The notes below the pieces were generated by a model. The model ran no database searches and had not been told where the DNA came from. It saw only the letters and a list, made by a program, of their open reading frames with translations. A program made the translations under genes and the position numbers. A stretch of DNA of 64,000 nt from Coenobita brevimanus (taxonomy: Eukaryota > Arthropoda > Malacostraca > Decapoda > Coenobitidae): assembly GCA_032717465.1 (NCBI GenBank), contig CM064697.1, positions 6,258,033 to 6,322,032 on the forward strand, in the 5' to 3' direction. Each line of letters begins with the position of its first letter. Positions within the stretch are counted from its first letter, which is position 1. Positions 11,801-25,745 of the stretch are shown one piece after another.

Positions 11801-12785
11801 GCGGCTTTTTTATATACATATAGTTACATGGGAGTGGTGTTAAACATGGAGAAGGATAAAGAGCTAAAGGGGCTTACTCGGAAAGAAACCTCGAGCAGCA
11901 GTATGACTTTCGAGAGGTTAAAGTATGTGCTTGGTTTAGGTGTTGATATAATGACAGGACGACAAGGGCTAAGGCAAATTTATCTGGAATCTGCTTGTTA
12001 GTTGAAAATATGATCAGGTATTGCAGCAAAATCGTCAGATAAACATTTTTTTTTTTGGGGGGGAGGGGATATAAATAGCGGTTGGTAAGGTACAAGAGGT
12101 CACAACTGTCGGTGGCTCCTCCTTGTGGCGGGGGTCGAGGAAGGTTAATGAGTCGTGGCAGCCTGGCCCTAGAGTGTGGTGGGGTGGGCTGGCGTGAGGA
12201 GGAGGAGGAGGAGGAGGAGGGGGAGAAGGAGAAAAGGGAGAGGAGGGGAAAAGAGAAAAAAAAGGATGAGAAAGACGAGGGAGGAGGAGAAGGAACAAGA
12301 AGAGGAGGACAGGAAGAGAACGGAACAGGAGGGAGAGGAGAGGGCTAGTGCTTGGGACGGGGGTAGGGGTGAATGGAGAGAGGGGAGGACTGGTGCTTGG
12401 GATGCCGTCGCTTTTTCCTACGACCTTAGCTCAGGCAAGTTAACTGCGGCTCTTCTCGTCGTGGCTGGGTGGTCATTGGTTGCCCGAGACTCTTAGGAAA
12501 CCGCTGGTCGTTTACGGAGCTCTGGTATGATTTTTTTTTTTTTTTCAGTAATTATTCATAGTTTGGCATTTTAGCATTCCTTAGTTATTAGTTACAATTG
12601 AGGAAAGAAGTCTGTGATGTTTTTATGTATTTAGCATGATGAAGAGGAAATCATATTTACGTTTAACAGCCGTTTTTACATTAGACTTCCAGTATTATCA
12701 TCTTTTTTACCATGCGGGAAGGCAAAGAATAAGAAACGGAAGAGTGACCTCTAATTAAAAGGGAGAGAGAAAAAATCCTTACCTA
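11801..12785. other. Unique plus purine-rich stretch, no gene seen
   Basis: Contains T- and G-runs at about 12046-12068 and a GAG/GGA-rich purine stretch at about 12195-12345, which creates Glu/Arg-rich open frames with no domain. A T-run lies at about 12531-12545. Nothing else recognised. Confidence 0.45.
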
Positions 12786-12965
12786 GGCAGAGTTTCAAGT
12801 TAATGGCTGAGTGGAGGGGTGAGACCCCATATAATTCTCCAGGCCTCCATAGACTCCACTCCAGCCTGCTATAAAACTAGGCTAACCAACAGCTGAGCCC
12901 GCCTCGGAGTCATTCATTACCTGAGCCCTGGAACACAGACCACTACACCAGACCAGAGCAGATCA
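12786..12965 (-). mobile_element. Possible tRNA-derived SINE remnant
   Basis: Read on the minus strand, a stretch near 12910-12955 has an A-box-like TGGTGTAGTGG, followed about 35 bp later by a degraded B-box-like word ending in TGACTCC. The spacing fits a tRNA promoter but both boxes are diverged and no poly-A tail is visible. Tentative. Confidence 0.3.
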
Positions 12966-13004
12966 CTAGAACATAAAAAATTAGAAAACTCCGATGTATA
13001 GGCA

Positions 13005-13008
<4 letters not shown>

Positions 13009-13089
<81 letters not shown>
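13009..13089. repeat. (TA)n microsatellite
   Basis: Pure TA run of about 40 units. Confidence 0.97.
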
Positions 13090-13092
<3 letters not shown>

Positions 13093-13540
13093 GAATTTAA
13101 AGTCCCTAGTGCTAGGCTATATTCATAAAATATCCTAGTTGGTAACAGCTAAGTAATGTTAGTATTTTAACCATATGGACTGCTAGGGTTTCTGTCTGCT
13201 GAATAAAATCGTCTTGTTTCAGTAACATTGGAAATCGTCCATATCAATCCATCAACTGCTATAATTTATAATCACTAAAGGTAATTACCTGGATTTAAGA
13301 TAAATAAAATATGACTTAAGTGTGTCCACAGAAGCGAAAGGATTAATATTAGTCTGTGTTGTATTATGAGCTTATTTATATTCTGTTTGAAGTTGCCGTG
13401 CATGGTTGAATCTAGTTATAAGTGAACTGGGGTCGTGGGCTAGACGAGTTAATTTTAGGTACCGGTATAAGACAAACGAAGGAACACAAGGAAAATGTTG
13501 GTAGCTGCGTGACAAGTTTGGGAGTCTGACGAGTTAATTA
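13090..13540. other. Unique sequence, no gene seen
   Basis: AT-rich sequence. GAATAAAATCGTC near 13201 matches the dispersed word discussed for 53760-57088. Nothing else recognised. Confidence 0.45.
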
Positions 13541-13885
13541 CCTCCGCCAAGGAGGTTATGTTTTTGCCGGCGTTTGTTTGTTTGTTTGTCTGTTAGCAGG
13601 ATTATCCCAAAAGTTACGAACGGATTTTGGTGAATTTATCGGAAGAGTGGGCCGTGGGCCAAGGAAGAAATGGTTAAATTTGGGGGCGGATCCAGAGTAT
13701 CCCGCACAATATCTCCAAAGTTCACGGTGAATTTCAATGAAATATTGTGGAAAGGTGGTTCATGGAACAAAAAAGAATTGATTAAATTTGGGGGTGAATC
13801 CGGATCCGGATCCTATATCCAAGGATCTGGATCCGGATCCTTTTTAATGGCACTGACGGAGGTATGCGCTCTCTCAGTGCTTTGT
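13541..13885 (+). mobile_element. Dispersed invertebrate repeat (CTCCGCC...GGAGG type)
   Basis: Starts with CCTCCGCCAAGGAGGTTATG, continues with a GTTTGTTTGTTTGTC run, a segment on 'cggattttggtgaat' and repeated GGATCCGGATCC words near 13801-13840, and ends with GACGGAGGTATGCGCTCTC. I recognise this arrangement as an abundant short interspersed repeat of many marine invertebrates. Its first and last bases form a weak terminal inverted repeat (ACCTCCGCC against GACGGAGGT). I cannot assign a superfamily. Non-coding. Confidence 0.7.
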
Positions 13886-15380
13886 AGTTTTGGTCGTAAG
13901 TTATACGAAGGAACATGAGGAAAAGGACACTAGCAACAAAAGCTAGGAATATAGAGTTGTGATGATGGGTGGGTAGGTGGGTGCGTGACTAGTGACATAG
14001 AGGCTGGTGTTGCATACAGACATGTATTGCCCTCGTCCCCTCCATCAACACTCATTATGTCCCAGTTAACAGCCACTCCTACCTTAATTACTGCCACCAT
14101 TCTGGGTCCTGCATCCATTATACATTCTGATGTCACGATAAATCAAATGTTTTGTAAATTTCCTGTTATTTTGTCCCTAAATTGCATGTTTATGTAGGGG
14201 ATGCTCGCAGCAATAATACTCTTTCTTGTTAAAAGTTCAAACTTGATCCTCATCCCTGCCAGATTTCTTGCCAACGAATCAGAAGTAACGTACACTGGGC
14301 AAAAATTAGTCAGTGGCGAGCTGTTTTCCCTCTCCTCGATAAATTCTGGGGAAAACATGCCATGAACTGAAAGGGAGGATGATATACATACACAGTGTAT
14401 AATTCGCACTGGAATCCGTTCTTCTCCTTACATATGTCCACCGAGGACTTTAATATTTACCAGTGATTGCTCTGTATAAATGTTTTGTATAATGTTACCA
14501 TAATTATTATGTCTTGATTACTGGTTGTAAAACAAGTTTTCCAAAAAAACATTTATATATCGTAATGAAAAATCATCTGGTGACCTCCTGTAACAGCGAG
14601 ACTTATCACATTACCAAAAAATAGTTAACACTGGTCTTGAGTTGTTGAAGGTCCTTAAATCTTTTATACGAAATGAGGTGCAGATTCAGTGTATTTTTTC
14701 CCCTGCCATGTATCACTTAAATTGTAAATAAAAATGTAAGGCAACTCCGCCAGACAGGCTCTCAAAACATTTAAGAGACGCCCATAAATACGCCTTGCCA
14801 CGCACAGTCACCCGATACCCACACTCGCCTTACTGACCCACAAGGCTCACCCTCCATGTAATGCCGTCGAGACACTTGCTTAGGACTCGAGTCATTTTTC
14901 TACACTTTTGAACAGACCCTGTTCCATTTTGGTATATCCTACATTGATTTATGTAAATAAGGAACACTTTTAGCTTTTATTGTGTTAGCATACGACTTGT
15001 CATTTACCGAGAACGATTACGGCACTCCAGATAAAAGCTAAAGCCCGTACAGTACTAAAATACGGTAACTTCTCATACAATATCTAAGGGAGTAAATTTT
15101 CTTTCATCTTTTTTTAACTGTAAGCGTTTTTGCACGTAAACGACGTACCCAATATGTTATTTCACAGAACTTGAAAATATTGCAAATCGCCACATAGCCT
15201 GTAACCGCATAATCAAGACAACGCTTAGTCTCAGTCTTGCCCCTGACCCATGTGGCAAACAGGCGGGCCGGGTAAGTGCATGAGAGTGTAGGCCTAATCA
15301 CATTCACGTGTTGCCTGCTCAGCTTCACACCGTCTAGGAAAATAAAAATATATTTGTGGAGGCGTCGGGAGCACTGGGGG
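13886..15380. other. No gene recognised
   Basis: Mixed sequence with no convincing exon, RNA gene or repeat. The 88- and 121-codon minus-strand frames lack recognisable domains. Confidence 0.45.
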
Positions 15381-16230
15381 AGGCCATAAATCTGTCGACT
15401 TCCAGGACACCAGAGACGCCACCACCCCTTCGTCTCTCCATCCCTCTCTCTAGCCCTCATTTCGTTCATCCCTTCGGTTATATACTTTTCGCTTACATCC
15501 TAAATTTTCCCTTTTGTCGTACACTTTTCCCTTTACATCTGTCAAACTTACACGATACCCAACACACCACCACCACCACCACCACCCCTCCCTTCTTCAC
15601 GCACCCTCTCCGGTCTCCTTGGTCTCCTTCAATCACCCCTTCAGGTTTGTACTTGTCGCTTAGTGTCTCAGTCTTCCAGTACTTTTCATTTCTTGTACTT
15701 TTCGTCTTTCACAAAAATTTTTCCCTTAAATCTGCGTTCTTTCCCCATAAATCTGCTTGTCTTTCACCACCACCTCTTCATTATCTTCCTTTCGTTGGCT
15801 CCCTTTGTCACTTCGTTCAGTTTTATACTTAATTTCAGTTTTCGGTCTACATTTCTTGAGCCTTTGCTGCGTCTTGTGTATTATTTTGCGGTACCTTAAT
15901 ATAATTCATTTCACAGACCGTTGGTGTTTCTGTACTCTTTTCCTTAAATACCGTACTATATCATTCTCTCGTGGCATGTCTTTACCTTCTATATGCTTTC
16001 ATACAGGTGCCTCTCCATTCACTGCAGCCGGACATCTTCAGTCTTCATTCATATTCTCCTAATACGGTATCCAGTCTTCTACGTAACAATTTTGTCTCCT
16101 CCCCGTCTTCAACTTCCCTATTCATTCAAGCGTCCACCCCATTTATGTTTTCTCATCCTTCTTCTTTCATTTCTTTCTTAATTCATTTTAACTTCAGTCC
16201 TTATCAGTGTATTCACGTCCCTCTCCTCCC
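15381..16230 (+). repeat. Pyrimidine-rich low-complexity tract
   Basis: The plus strand is C/T-biased, with an (ACC)n run at about 15566-15587. Overlapping Ser/Phe/Leu-rich open frames in two frames are typical composition artefacts. Confidence 0.6.
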
Positions 16231-18050
16231 AACACATAAACATGACTCATTTGGTGTTCTGAAGTGTCACACTTCATTGGAGTTGTCACCTTTAGCGAGT
16301 GAAAGTTGCATTTGAATATATTTAAATACACCTACACCAGCACCCCCCAAAACTGTGCTATAAAATGTTGGAGAAATTGTTCCGTCTCTCTGTGTGTTGT
16401 GTGTGCAAATATATGTGCATGTTTTTCTGTCTGTGTATGTGTTGGTGATTGAGTGTGACCGGTTTGATCTACGCTTTAATATTTTCTTTGTTTGGACGAA
16501 GGGGAAGTGAACCACATAACCATTTTAGTCTGCAAGTTCATTTGATTATTAATTTATTGAGAAGGCCAAAATTTATTCACGAACTGTTAACATACGCAAT
16601 GGTGACGTCTTATAAAAATTTTAATTCTTGCCATTACTAAACGATTTTATTCTTCACAGGAGATAAATTATGAACTGCATTAATTAGTCCATTACCTTCT
16701 TTAATCATGTCACTACTAGGAGTCTCTACAAAATTGATTTAAATAGTTAGATTCAAGTAAGAAATATATTATTCGGCCAAAGAGTTAAATGCGGGACTGA
16801 AACCGCTGGGAGTGATTGAGGCATCTGTGAGTGTCAGACTAGGACAAGCAGTCACTCAGGCCAATTATTGAGCGTGACGGGATACATTTATCACGAAACC
16901 ACAGAGTCCCTCCCTGGCTGTGTGGGAGGAGTCGAGTCGAACACCTCACAACCCATGTCCTCCCTCACTTCCATTTTTCTATCCAGCATCCTTATTTCAT
17001 CCTCACTATTGTACTTCCTTTTCCTCCCAATATGCCATATACACTACTTTTTAACTCTCTCTCTCTCTCTTTCTCTCTGACTCCCACCTTCATCTATTCA
17101 TGCACCATTTTTTGTCATCCCACTCTTCCCTTCTGCCCTGCCTAATCTCTTCCATATTATCTGTGCAGGCATATATAGGCCCTGCATCCTTCTCCTAACA
17201 TTCTGTACCTTGCCAACACATGTAAGGTTTAATTTCCTTTTCATGTACAGTCCTTTCTAACCTCGAATTCAGTTCCCCTCTTCATCTGTGCACAGTTCTG
17301 AAGGCCGTTATTATACCATCAATTTTTTTTTATTACGGTGCCTACCCTCCTACTCGGTCTTCACTACCTTTAGGCGAGCATACAGTATGGACCCAATTAC
17401 CAAGCACTCACTTTATCGCATCTCCACTTCTTAAGTGTTGTTTTACAATCACATGGCGCATCTTCCGCCTCTCCCACCAGCCCGGCTTATCATCTCTCCC
17501 TTACTCCTCTCTTTACTTTTCGGTAGTATATAAAATTTTCCTTCAGTTTTCCGTATTTCCACAAAATAAAAGGTGGCGTTCCTATAGAACTCCATATATC
17601 ACCCGTCATGCTATAAAAACATTGCACTTTCTCCTGTCTTAAGGAGTGTCTTGTCACTTGTTTAGCGATAAACGGAGAATTTACTGCTTCTCTTGGCGGC
17701 ATCCCAGTTACATACTGGGGCTGACTTACGAACTGACCATTGAAGAAAAATACAATTAAAAAAAAAAAAAAAAAAAAACCCTTCCAGCACCAAAACGCGG
17801 CGGCCATAACTGTAATTTACGGATTGGACTTGGTAATGGAGGACCCAACTTGCGTATGATAATTGTGAAGGATGAAGCGTAAACATGTAGATTTGGTCCT
17901 CGCTGCGGGAGAGGAACAGCATCATTTTCCCCGCTTATGGTAAAGAAGCTTCCTACGGGTCATTAAGGTGCAGATATGGGGGGGCCCTTTGAGCTTGCTG
18001 ATAGCCCCTTACATGACGCCCTAACCTTTCATCTGGCCCCTTCCTAGATC
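16231..18050. other. No gene recognised
   Basis: Unique sequence with a short (CT)n at about 17056-17078 and a poly-A run at 17758-17778. No coding or RNA signal supported. Confidence 0.45.
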
Positions 18051-18620
18051 TTCTCTCATCACACCTTATATGTGCTTCGAGACTTTGGTAAGGGAGGGTT
18101 TGAGAGAACAACAGAGGATAAATGAGGGGGATTGAGAGTGAGTGGGAACACTTTAGAGGCTAAGAGGTTTTAAGAGACGGTCAGGGTCGAACAGAGGCTA
18201 GGAGTGAGTGGAGATATAAATGAAGGGGTGTGGATTTTGAGAGAACGGCAAAGGTAAGATGATAAGGGGATTGAAAGTTAAGGGAGATATGGGTATTGGG
18301 TAAGGGAGTCTAGATTCTAAGAGGACGGCAAAGACAAGATGCAAGGGGGGTTTTAGTGGATAGGGTAAGGGGCTGTTGAATTGTAAGAGGACTGAGAGGT
18401 AACTGGGGTCTGAGTTCATTGAGAAGTGAGGGGAGACTTAGGCAGTGGGGAATCTGGGGCCTACGAGCACGGCAGAGGGAAGATGAGAGAGGCAGAGAGT
18501 GAGGGAGAGCAGTGGGAGAGTGATATGAAGGGGCTGAGTGTTTAGAGAAGCTGGAGAGTAGAGGCGAGATGAGAGGGATTGGAGGCCTTGACTGGGATCG
18601 GGGAGAGTGAAGAGGAGGAG
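18051..18620 (+). repeat. Purine-rich imperfect tandem repeat
   Basis: A/G-rich sequence in which a loosely repeated unit of about 70-75 bp recurs, marked by GAGAACGGCAAAGGTAAGATG near 18240 and GAGGACGGCAAAGACAAGATG near 18320. Later copies are too diverged for clear boundaries. Confidence 0.45.
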
Positions 18621-21194
18621 GAGAGTCGTGGTTGTGCTTACGTGGTAGGGTTGTGGTAGGAAGAAGTATAAATATATGGTAGATAAGAATAATTACATAT
18701 ATCAGTGTTGATGTGAAGAATCATTTGGTAAATATAAGGATTATAGTGACTGTGGCAGGTGTAGGAGAGGAGAGGGTTGGAGAGAATGTACCAAGGAAAA
18801 ATAAACATAGCAGTAATTGTAAGTTAGACGCAGAAGTAATAATATTGTAAGGTATAAACTAAATGGCTGCAAGCGTTGAGGTGATACCGACATAGTAGTA
18901 CCGGTTATTGTAACAAAAATTCGAACAGTAGAAAAAGAGGTAAATAACTAGAGGGATAACAAGTTAGTCTGAAAAATGTAGTGAAGAATTTAGAGATCGA
19001 ACGTAAATGATAAGGACAGTAATGGTAGTGGGAGCCAGGAGAAGGAATAAATAGGCTATCAGGAAAACGAGATAAACTACAGTATGAAGGGTTGCCTATA
19101 GAGGGATCGTTGGGTACGGAAATGAGTAGTGGTAGCAGCAGTCGGAGGAAGTGAAGGAGAGGGTGAAATACGCAGGCATGTTTGCTCTCTCCAGTGTTTA
19201 CATTCCTCCCGTCTCCTGAATAGTGAAGCCCCGTCCCGGCCCTTCCAGGTTACACCCAACTGGTTCGGCTTCAGCCACCCTCGCCATACAGTAGTTCACT
19301 CTGTTGCTGCTACAGTAGTTACCCTTTCACTGTGACAGTTCTCACAGAAGGTAAATTTAATAGTCTCGTTATCATAAGACTTAACTGTACTGAAGGTATT
19401 AATGGAAAGTTTCTAACCTCTCTTGTAAGAAATGTCTCGAAATCTGAATGTAATCGTCTGTCGTTCTTGTACTGAAGGGGCTTTATTAGAAAGGTTGTTG
19501 ATTTTTTTGTGTGGCGAAATAAATGAGGAATATTTTGTCTAGAGGCATGGACATACTGTATGTATAAGTGAACGAATGGATGCATTGCAAACATGTCTGA
19601 ACCTTAATCATATTAGGTCGCTGTTGTTTTTCATGCTGCTGTTTTGATTCTTTCGACGCCTTTTTTTTGTTTTCCATCCTTAAGTTTTCCCCCCAATCTG
19701 CTGCTACTCCCTCTTCTCTACTAGCACGGTCACTTTGTAATACTTCATTTTCTTAGTCCCTTTCTGCCTTTTCCTTTCACCCTCGCACCACTGCCTGGCC
19801 ACCTGCTTCGTCTCATTAACTCTAGAACACGCTTAACATTTTCCTTTGTACTTGTCTAATAACAACTCATCCATGAACAGGCGCGCGAAAGAAATAGACC
19901 CTTAACAAGTATTAATCCCTTCACTGAAAGAGGTCCTTCGAAGCTATTAAAAAAAAGTTTGAAAGTAAAAATAAATCAATAAATAGCGTTGTGAACATGG
20001 AGTTTGGGGAGGAGACTGTCTTAACCTGAAGATATGTAGATACTTTGTAAGCCAAGAAAAAAATCATCTTGGGTGGTCAGAAGTAAAGTGGACAAAAAAA
20101 AACATCATAGTAAAGGGGTTAATTAAGCTAATCCACCTCCCCCTTACAGGTCCGTAAATAATACAAGCCTCAACTGCATATTAGGAGGAAACATGTTGCT
20201 ATAAATAATGACAAACCAATTCCACAAACTTTACTGCGATCGTCCTGGAGAAACTTTAGCCATAGCAGCGCGTACGGAACATGTTTACTGCATGGGGAAT
20301 AATAGAACGAGGTTTAGTTTAAGTTTTATTGCTGGGAATGTCTGTTGTGAGGTTCTGCTTAGTTCCTCGCACGACAAAAGTTAATAATAATAGTATAGTG
20401 CTACATCATTTTCCTTTAATGATAACATTGTACGAATTAGTAGATACGGAGGAGGGGATATAATTCCCTATCAGGTTTTCTAACCCAAACACTTTTTTTT
20501 TCCCCCAATCATTACGGCAGCTGACATATTTTTATCCTTTTAAGGATTGAGTTGAAGCATTGCATTTCTCAAATCCCTAATAATTATTCGCTTTCTACTT
20601 TTCAGACTTTCGAGAAAGGCGTTTGAGAGAATAATCACGTCTGATCCATGCAGATGCAGACTGGATACCATATTCATATAATCCCCCATCACCATACCGC
20701 GCTGAAGCTCCTGGTCGACATAGCTTGGATATCCGTGAGCCACTGTCCCCTAAACCACCCCCAGTCACATTAAACACAAGCTAACGTCCCCACCCCCCGG
20801 CAACTTCCTTTCCCTTCCACTCCCCTTCACCCGTGAGGTAGCCATGCTCATGTCGGTACTACTTTCTACTGTCCATACTATATTTTACTTCTTAGTGTTC
20901 CATGCCTGTTTTTAGATGCGAGAGTATCTCTGAGCAGCCCGATCTGTCAGTCACATCATAAGGATTTCCACATGAAGGGAGTTCCACTTTAGCGAAGTCC
21001 CATATTGTGCCTCATTAACTGCCTGAGGATTTTCACATTCACGTTGCTTCATTCTAGCAAAATCCCATAAGAGGCTTTTCTTTAGCAAAGCCCCATATGA
21101 TCTCTCATCCATCTACGAATTGCTTTTGTATTATCATGTGTCCCTCATCTATCAATAACTTGTTTTTGTATTATCATGTATTTGTATATTATGA
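18621..21194. other. No gene recognised
   Basis: Mixed sequence. About 20960-21180 contains two or three short imperfect direct repeats (AGCGAAGTCCCATA / AGCAAAATCCCATA / AGCAAAGCCCCATA). No exon or RNA gene supported. Confidence 0.45.
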
Positions 21195-21428
21195 TGTGGT
21201 ACGGTAGGTGGGGGCGCTCGTAATCCACTCACTCGATGTAGTGCTGCCCTCGGGTGTCTGCGCTTTCCTTTCCTCTCTCCATTCCTTCCTTCCTCTTCTG
21301 TCTTTTTTACTTCATTCTGTCCTCGTCCTTCTGCCTGCGGGGGACTTTACACTTCCTCTTTAGTCTTCTTTCCTTCATTCTTTCATCGTCCTTCTGCCTA
21401 TGGGTGACTCTACAATAAGTGACAAGCC

Positions 21429-21459
21429 AAATGGTTTCCTGTACACCAGGAAACCATTT
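21429..21459. repeat. 13-bp perfect inverted repeat (hairpin)
   Basis: AAATGGTTTCCTG at 21429-21441 and its exact complement CAGGAAACCATTT at 21447-21459 flank a 5-base loop. Identical arms with different loops occur at 31878-31913 and 60070-60100. Confidence 0.95.
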
Positions 21460-21493
21460 ACTACGCTGGGTGGTAACCATACAACCAAATTAT

Positions 21494-21710
21494 GGCGCCT
21501 GGTGGCTTAGTGGGTAATAACGGCGCTTCAGTCGGATTGAGCTGGTGAAGGTTTTATATCCAAGGGGTGGTTGGGGTTATAGCTCACTTAATGCCACTCA
21601 GGGATGAATGAGGCTGGTCACTCGCATCTTAAATGTCAGGACCAACTTGCCTAGCCCTGGGCTCCTAGGCTCCTCATGGAGTAACGTAGGATTGGATGAT
21701 GGATGGATTG
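21494..21710 (+). mobile_element. tRNA-derived SINE, copy 1
   Basis: Starts at GGCGCC. The A-box-like TGGCTTAGTGGG is at 21503-21514 and the degraded B-box GGTTTTATATCC at 21550-21561. The body is shared with the minus-strand copies at 59815-60035 (close) and 22118-22290 (diverged). The tail is GGATGATGGATGGATTG followed by a T run. Confidence 0.75.
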
Positions 21711-21780
21711 TTTTTTATGAAAAGCCTTTTAAATATACTGTAGTACTTCCTACGTCGTATACTTGTACTTTGTTTATACA

Positions 21781-21782
<2 letters not shown>

Positions 21783-21866
<84 letters not shown>

Positions 21867-21868
21867 GC
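21783..21868. repeat. (GT)n microsatellite
   Basis: Almost pure GT run of about 40 units, ending in a short imperfect GCGTGTGC segment. Confidence 0.97.
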
Positions 21869-22077
21869 TCGCGCGCATACACGAGGGTATAATAAACCCA
21901 CATTTTTAATTCTAGCCAGCCTATCTACTTCAACTGCCATTCTGTCCTCAGCCACGCTCATGATGGTGTGTGTGTTTTACGTGGGGCAGATTGCATGTGC
22001 GTGTGTTGAATTGATAGTATAGTTGTGTGTATGAAGTGTTATTACATTGTGGTATTTATCTATATATCTATATCCAT

Positions 22078-22079
<2 letters not shown>

Positions 22080-22112
<33 letters not shown>
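22080..22112. repeat. (TA)n microsatellite
   Basis: Pure TA run of about 16 units at the tail end of the adjacent minus-strand SINE copy, a common place for microsatellites to grow. Confidence 0.95.
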
Positions 22113-22114
<2 letters not shown>

Positions 22115-22117
22115 CTT

Positions 22118-22290
22118 GTAAATAGGGGCCTGGGGTTAGGATTATCAGTTCCATCATTGAAGTCAAAGGTGACCAGCCCCACTCTCCCACGAGTGACATT
22201 ATGTGTGCAATAACTCTCGACCATGCCTCTACTACGGGCTCTGTCCGGCTGGAGCGCCTTAGCCCTGTAGACCACCACGCGTCATCGATT
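22118..22290 (-). mobile_element. tRNA-derived SINE, copy 2 (diverged)
   Basis: Read on the minus strand this aligns with the SINE at 21494-21710. The head is GGTGGTCTACAGGGCTAAGGCGC, with a CAGCCGGACAGAGC segment matching CAGTCGGATTGAGC, and GCTGGTCACC and CCTAGGCCC-like blocks follow. It is clearly older and more mutated than the other two copies. Confidence 0.6.
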
Positions 22291-22530
22291 ATATGGGTTC
22301 CACGCAACATAGTCCATGTTTTCTTGGATTACGAGTATAAGAAACCATATGAGCTGCAGAGTCAGTTTAACGTTGCACTACATCGAGTGAATGGGAGTGT
22401 CTCATCTATCACTAACATCTGTCTCTATATATTTACGTATAGCTAATATTATTATCATCAGTAAATAGATAGATATAATTTCACACCATTCCATATACTG
22501 TACACTAGGCATCAGTCTAGAGTACGAGCC

Positions 22531-24101
<1,571 letters not shown>

Positions 24102-24135
<34 letters not shown>
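24102..24135. repeat. (TC)n microsatellite
   Basis: Pure TC run of about 17 units, followed by a short TACTACTAC run. Confidence 0.96.
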
Positions 24136-24138
<3 letters not shown>

Positions 24139-24652
24139 CTACTACTACTATGGCCTTTCATTCAGTACAGCATTGCACAAAAACAAGGCAATTTCTTCCT
24201 GTAACTAATATAAATCCCCCAGAATTACCCTCTTCAGCAAACACCAGCGTTCTGGCTGTATGATTATCCCCACACATCCTTACCATCCGCTCTCACGTAA
24301 GCCTACGCTGCCCCCTCCCCGTCCCCCCAGAACCCACACCAACGGAAGAGAACAGCTCTACGAAGAAAATGCACCTTTTCCCCCTTGTCTGACCAATCAA
24401 TGGACGGGCGAGGGCGACCCAAGATGACCTGTCACTCACACCCGGCTGAAGGGAGGCGAAGTACTCGGGTTTTGTGCCTATTGGGCCCGCCCCTTCTGGT
24501 CTTAACCCTAATGAATGGTAGGGTGATGAATGGACAAGGAATGATGGTAGGAAGTGCGTAGAAGCCAGGCGTGCGAGCCTCCACTAGAGGCATTATATAA
24601 CCTCATTATTTACACGTCTCTTTCTTAGGCATTCTTATTACACTCTAAATTA

Positions 24653-24686
<34 letters not shown>

Positions 24687-25365
24687 CCGTCCCGTCATTC
24701 TCTCTCTCTCTCTTTCTTACTGAATAATTAAGGAGTTTAACATAGCACCCGTTCTTATTTCCTTTTGTGTAATACTTTCATATCCCTTATTTTGAGTCCT
24801 TGTGTTTTCACTGAATCTCTCTCTCTCTCTCTCATCACTGCTGCTCATACACTTACATTCATTCCTGGTTCCGTCATTCTTTTTACAGAACTAATGTATA
24901 TCACGGCCAAACCTCCTCAGTATTACGGGAGGCAGTTAATAGTGACGTCAGAAGAGCGTGGCCCGCAGTAACCAAGCGGATTAACAGAGGGGCAGGACTG
25001 GCTTCACGTCATCCGATAAAGGTATTACCCATAGCACCTCGCCTTTTCCTCTCTGATGAACTCTTAGCTGTCGTGGAAAGTGGGGAGCAGGGAAGTGGTG
25101 TAACAGTCAGAAACAGGGTTAGTGAATGTTTCAGAATTATGTTCAGCGTACTTATATTGTTTTCCAGTAATTAACTATCACGAAAAATCCTACCTTTTAC
25201 ATTTGCATCTTAATTACACTCGATCTAAATTAAAACTGCTGAATTTCCATGGGTGTTATAACCAGAAACTCCTCAGCGTATGTACTGGCTTGATTTGTGA
25301 AGGGTAGATAGATAAGATACAGGAGGAGTAGGCTACAGTGTGGAGACGTCGTAGGGAATGGGAGT
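24136..25365. other. No gene recognised; poly-T tract within
   Basis: A relatively GC-rich patch at about 24300-24500 contains a GACCAATCAATGG word near 24390, and TATATAA lies near 24594. These could be CCAAT and TATA boxes but no exon follows that I can support. A short (CT)n lies at about 24817-24832. Confidence 0.4.
24655..24686. repeat. Poly-T tract
   Basis: 32 consecutive T residues. It may be the tail of an old minus-strand retroposed sequence. Confidence 0.92.
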
Positions 25366-25745
25366 GTGGGAAACGAGATGAGTCGATTTGTGAGAGGTAG
25401 TGTGGCTATAGGTGAGACACAGGTGTGTGCAAGGTGGATAGTGGGGTGCGTGAGGGGCAGTAGAGGTGCACAGGAACAGTGAAGATGTGAAGAGCAGTTG
25501 GGGGGAGGGGGTCAGGGGTCAGGGCAGTAGGGCCGTGAGGAATAGTAAAGTGAAATGTAGGGGTGGAGGTATGAAGGGGGCAGTGGGCGTGTGACGAGAT
25601 GCAGCCGGGTGATTTAAGGGTGTGGTAGATGGGGGTATGAACTGAGACAGTTAGGGTGTAAGGGAGCCTCAGACGGTGTAGGGAGGTTGTGGGGGTGTGA
25701 GGGGCGGCGAGTGTGTACGGGGTAATGACGTGTAAAGTGTCGGGT
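25366..25745 (+). repeat. G/T-rich imperfect repeat
   Basis: Degenerate GGTGTGNGGGG-type words recur throughout. The 152-codon minus-strand frame (His/Thr/Pro-rich) comes from this composition. Confidence 0.5.

Larger units (their letters stand above)
21195..21710 (+). mobile_element. Composite element: hairpin leader plus SINE
   Basis: Four parts in order: a lead segment near 21205-21270; two related sub-repeats ending near 21350 and 21412 (CGTCCTTCTGCCTGCGGGGGAC and CGTCCTTCTGCCTATGGGTGAC); a 13-bp inverted repeat; and a tRNA-like SINE. The same order is present in reverse at 59815-60225. The first three parts recur without the SINE at 31700-31945. That consistency suggests either one composite family or a SINE repeatedly next to this repeat. 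Confidence 0.65.

Noticed and set aside
24390..24600. CCAAT-like and TATATAA words as a promoter
   Set aside because: About 200 bp apart and with no exon or transcript evidence downstream.
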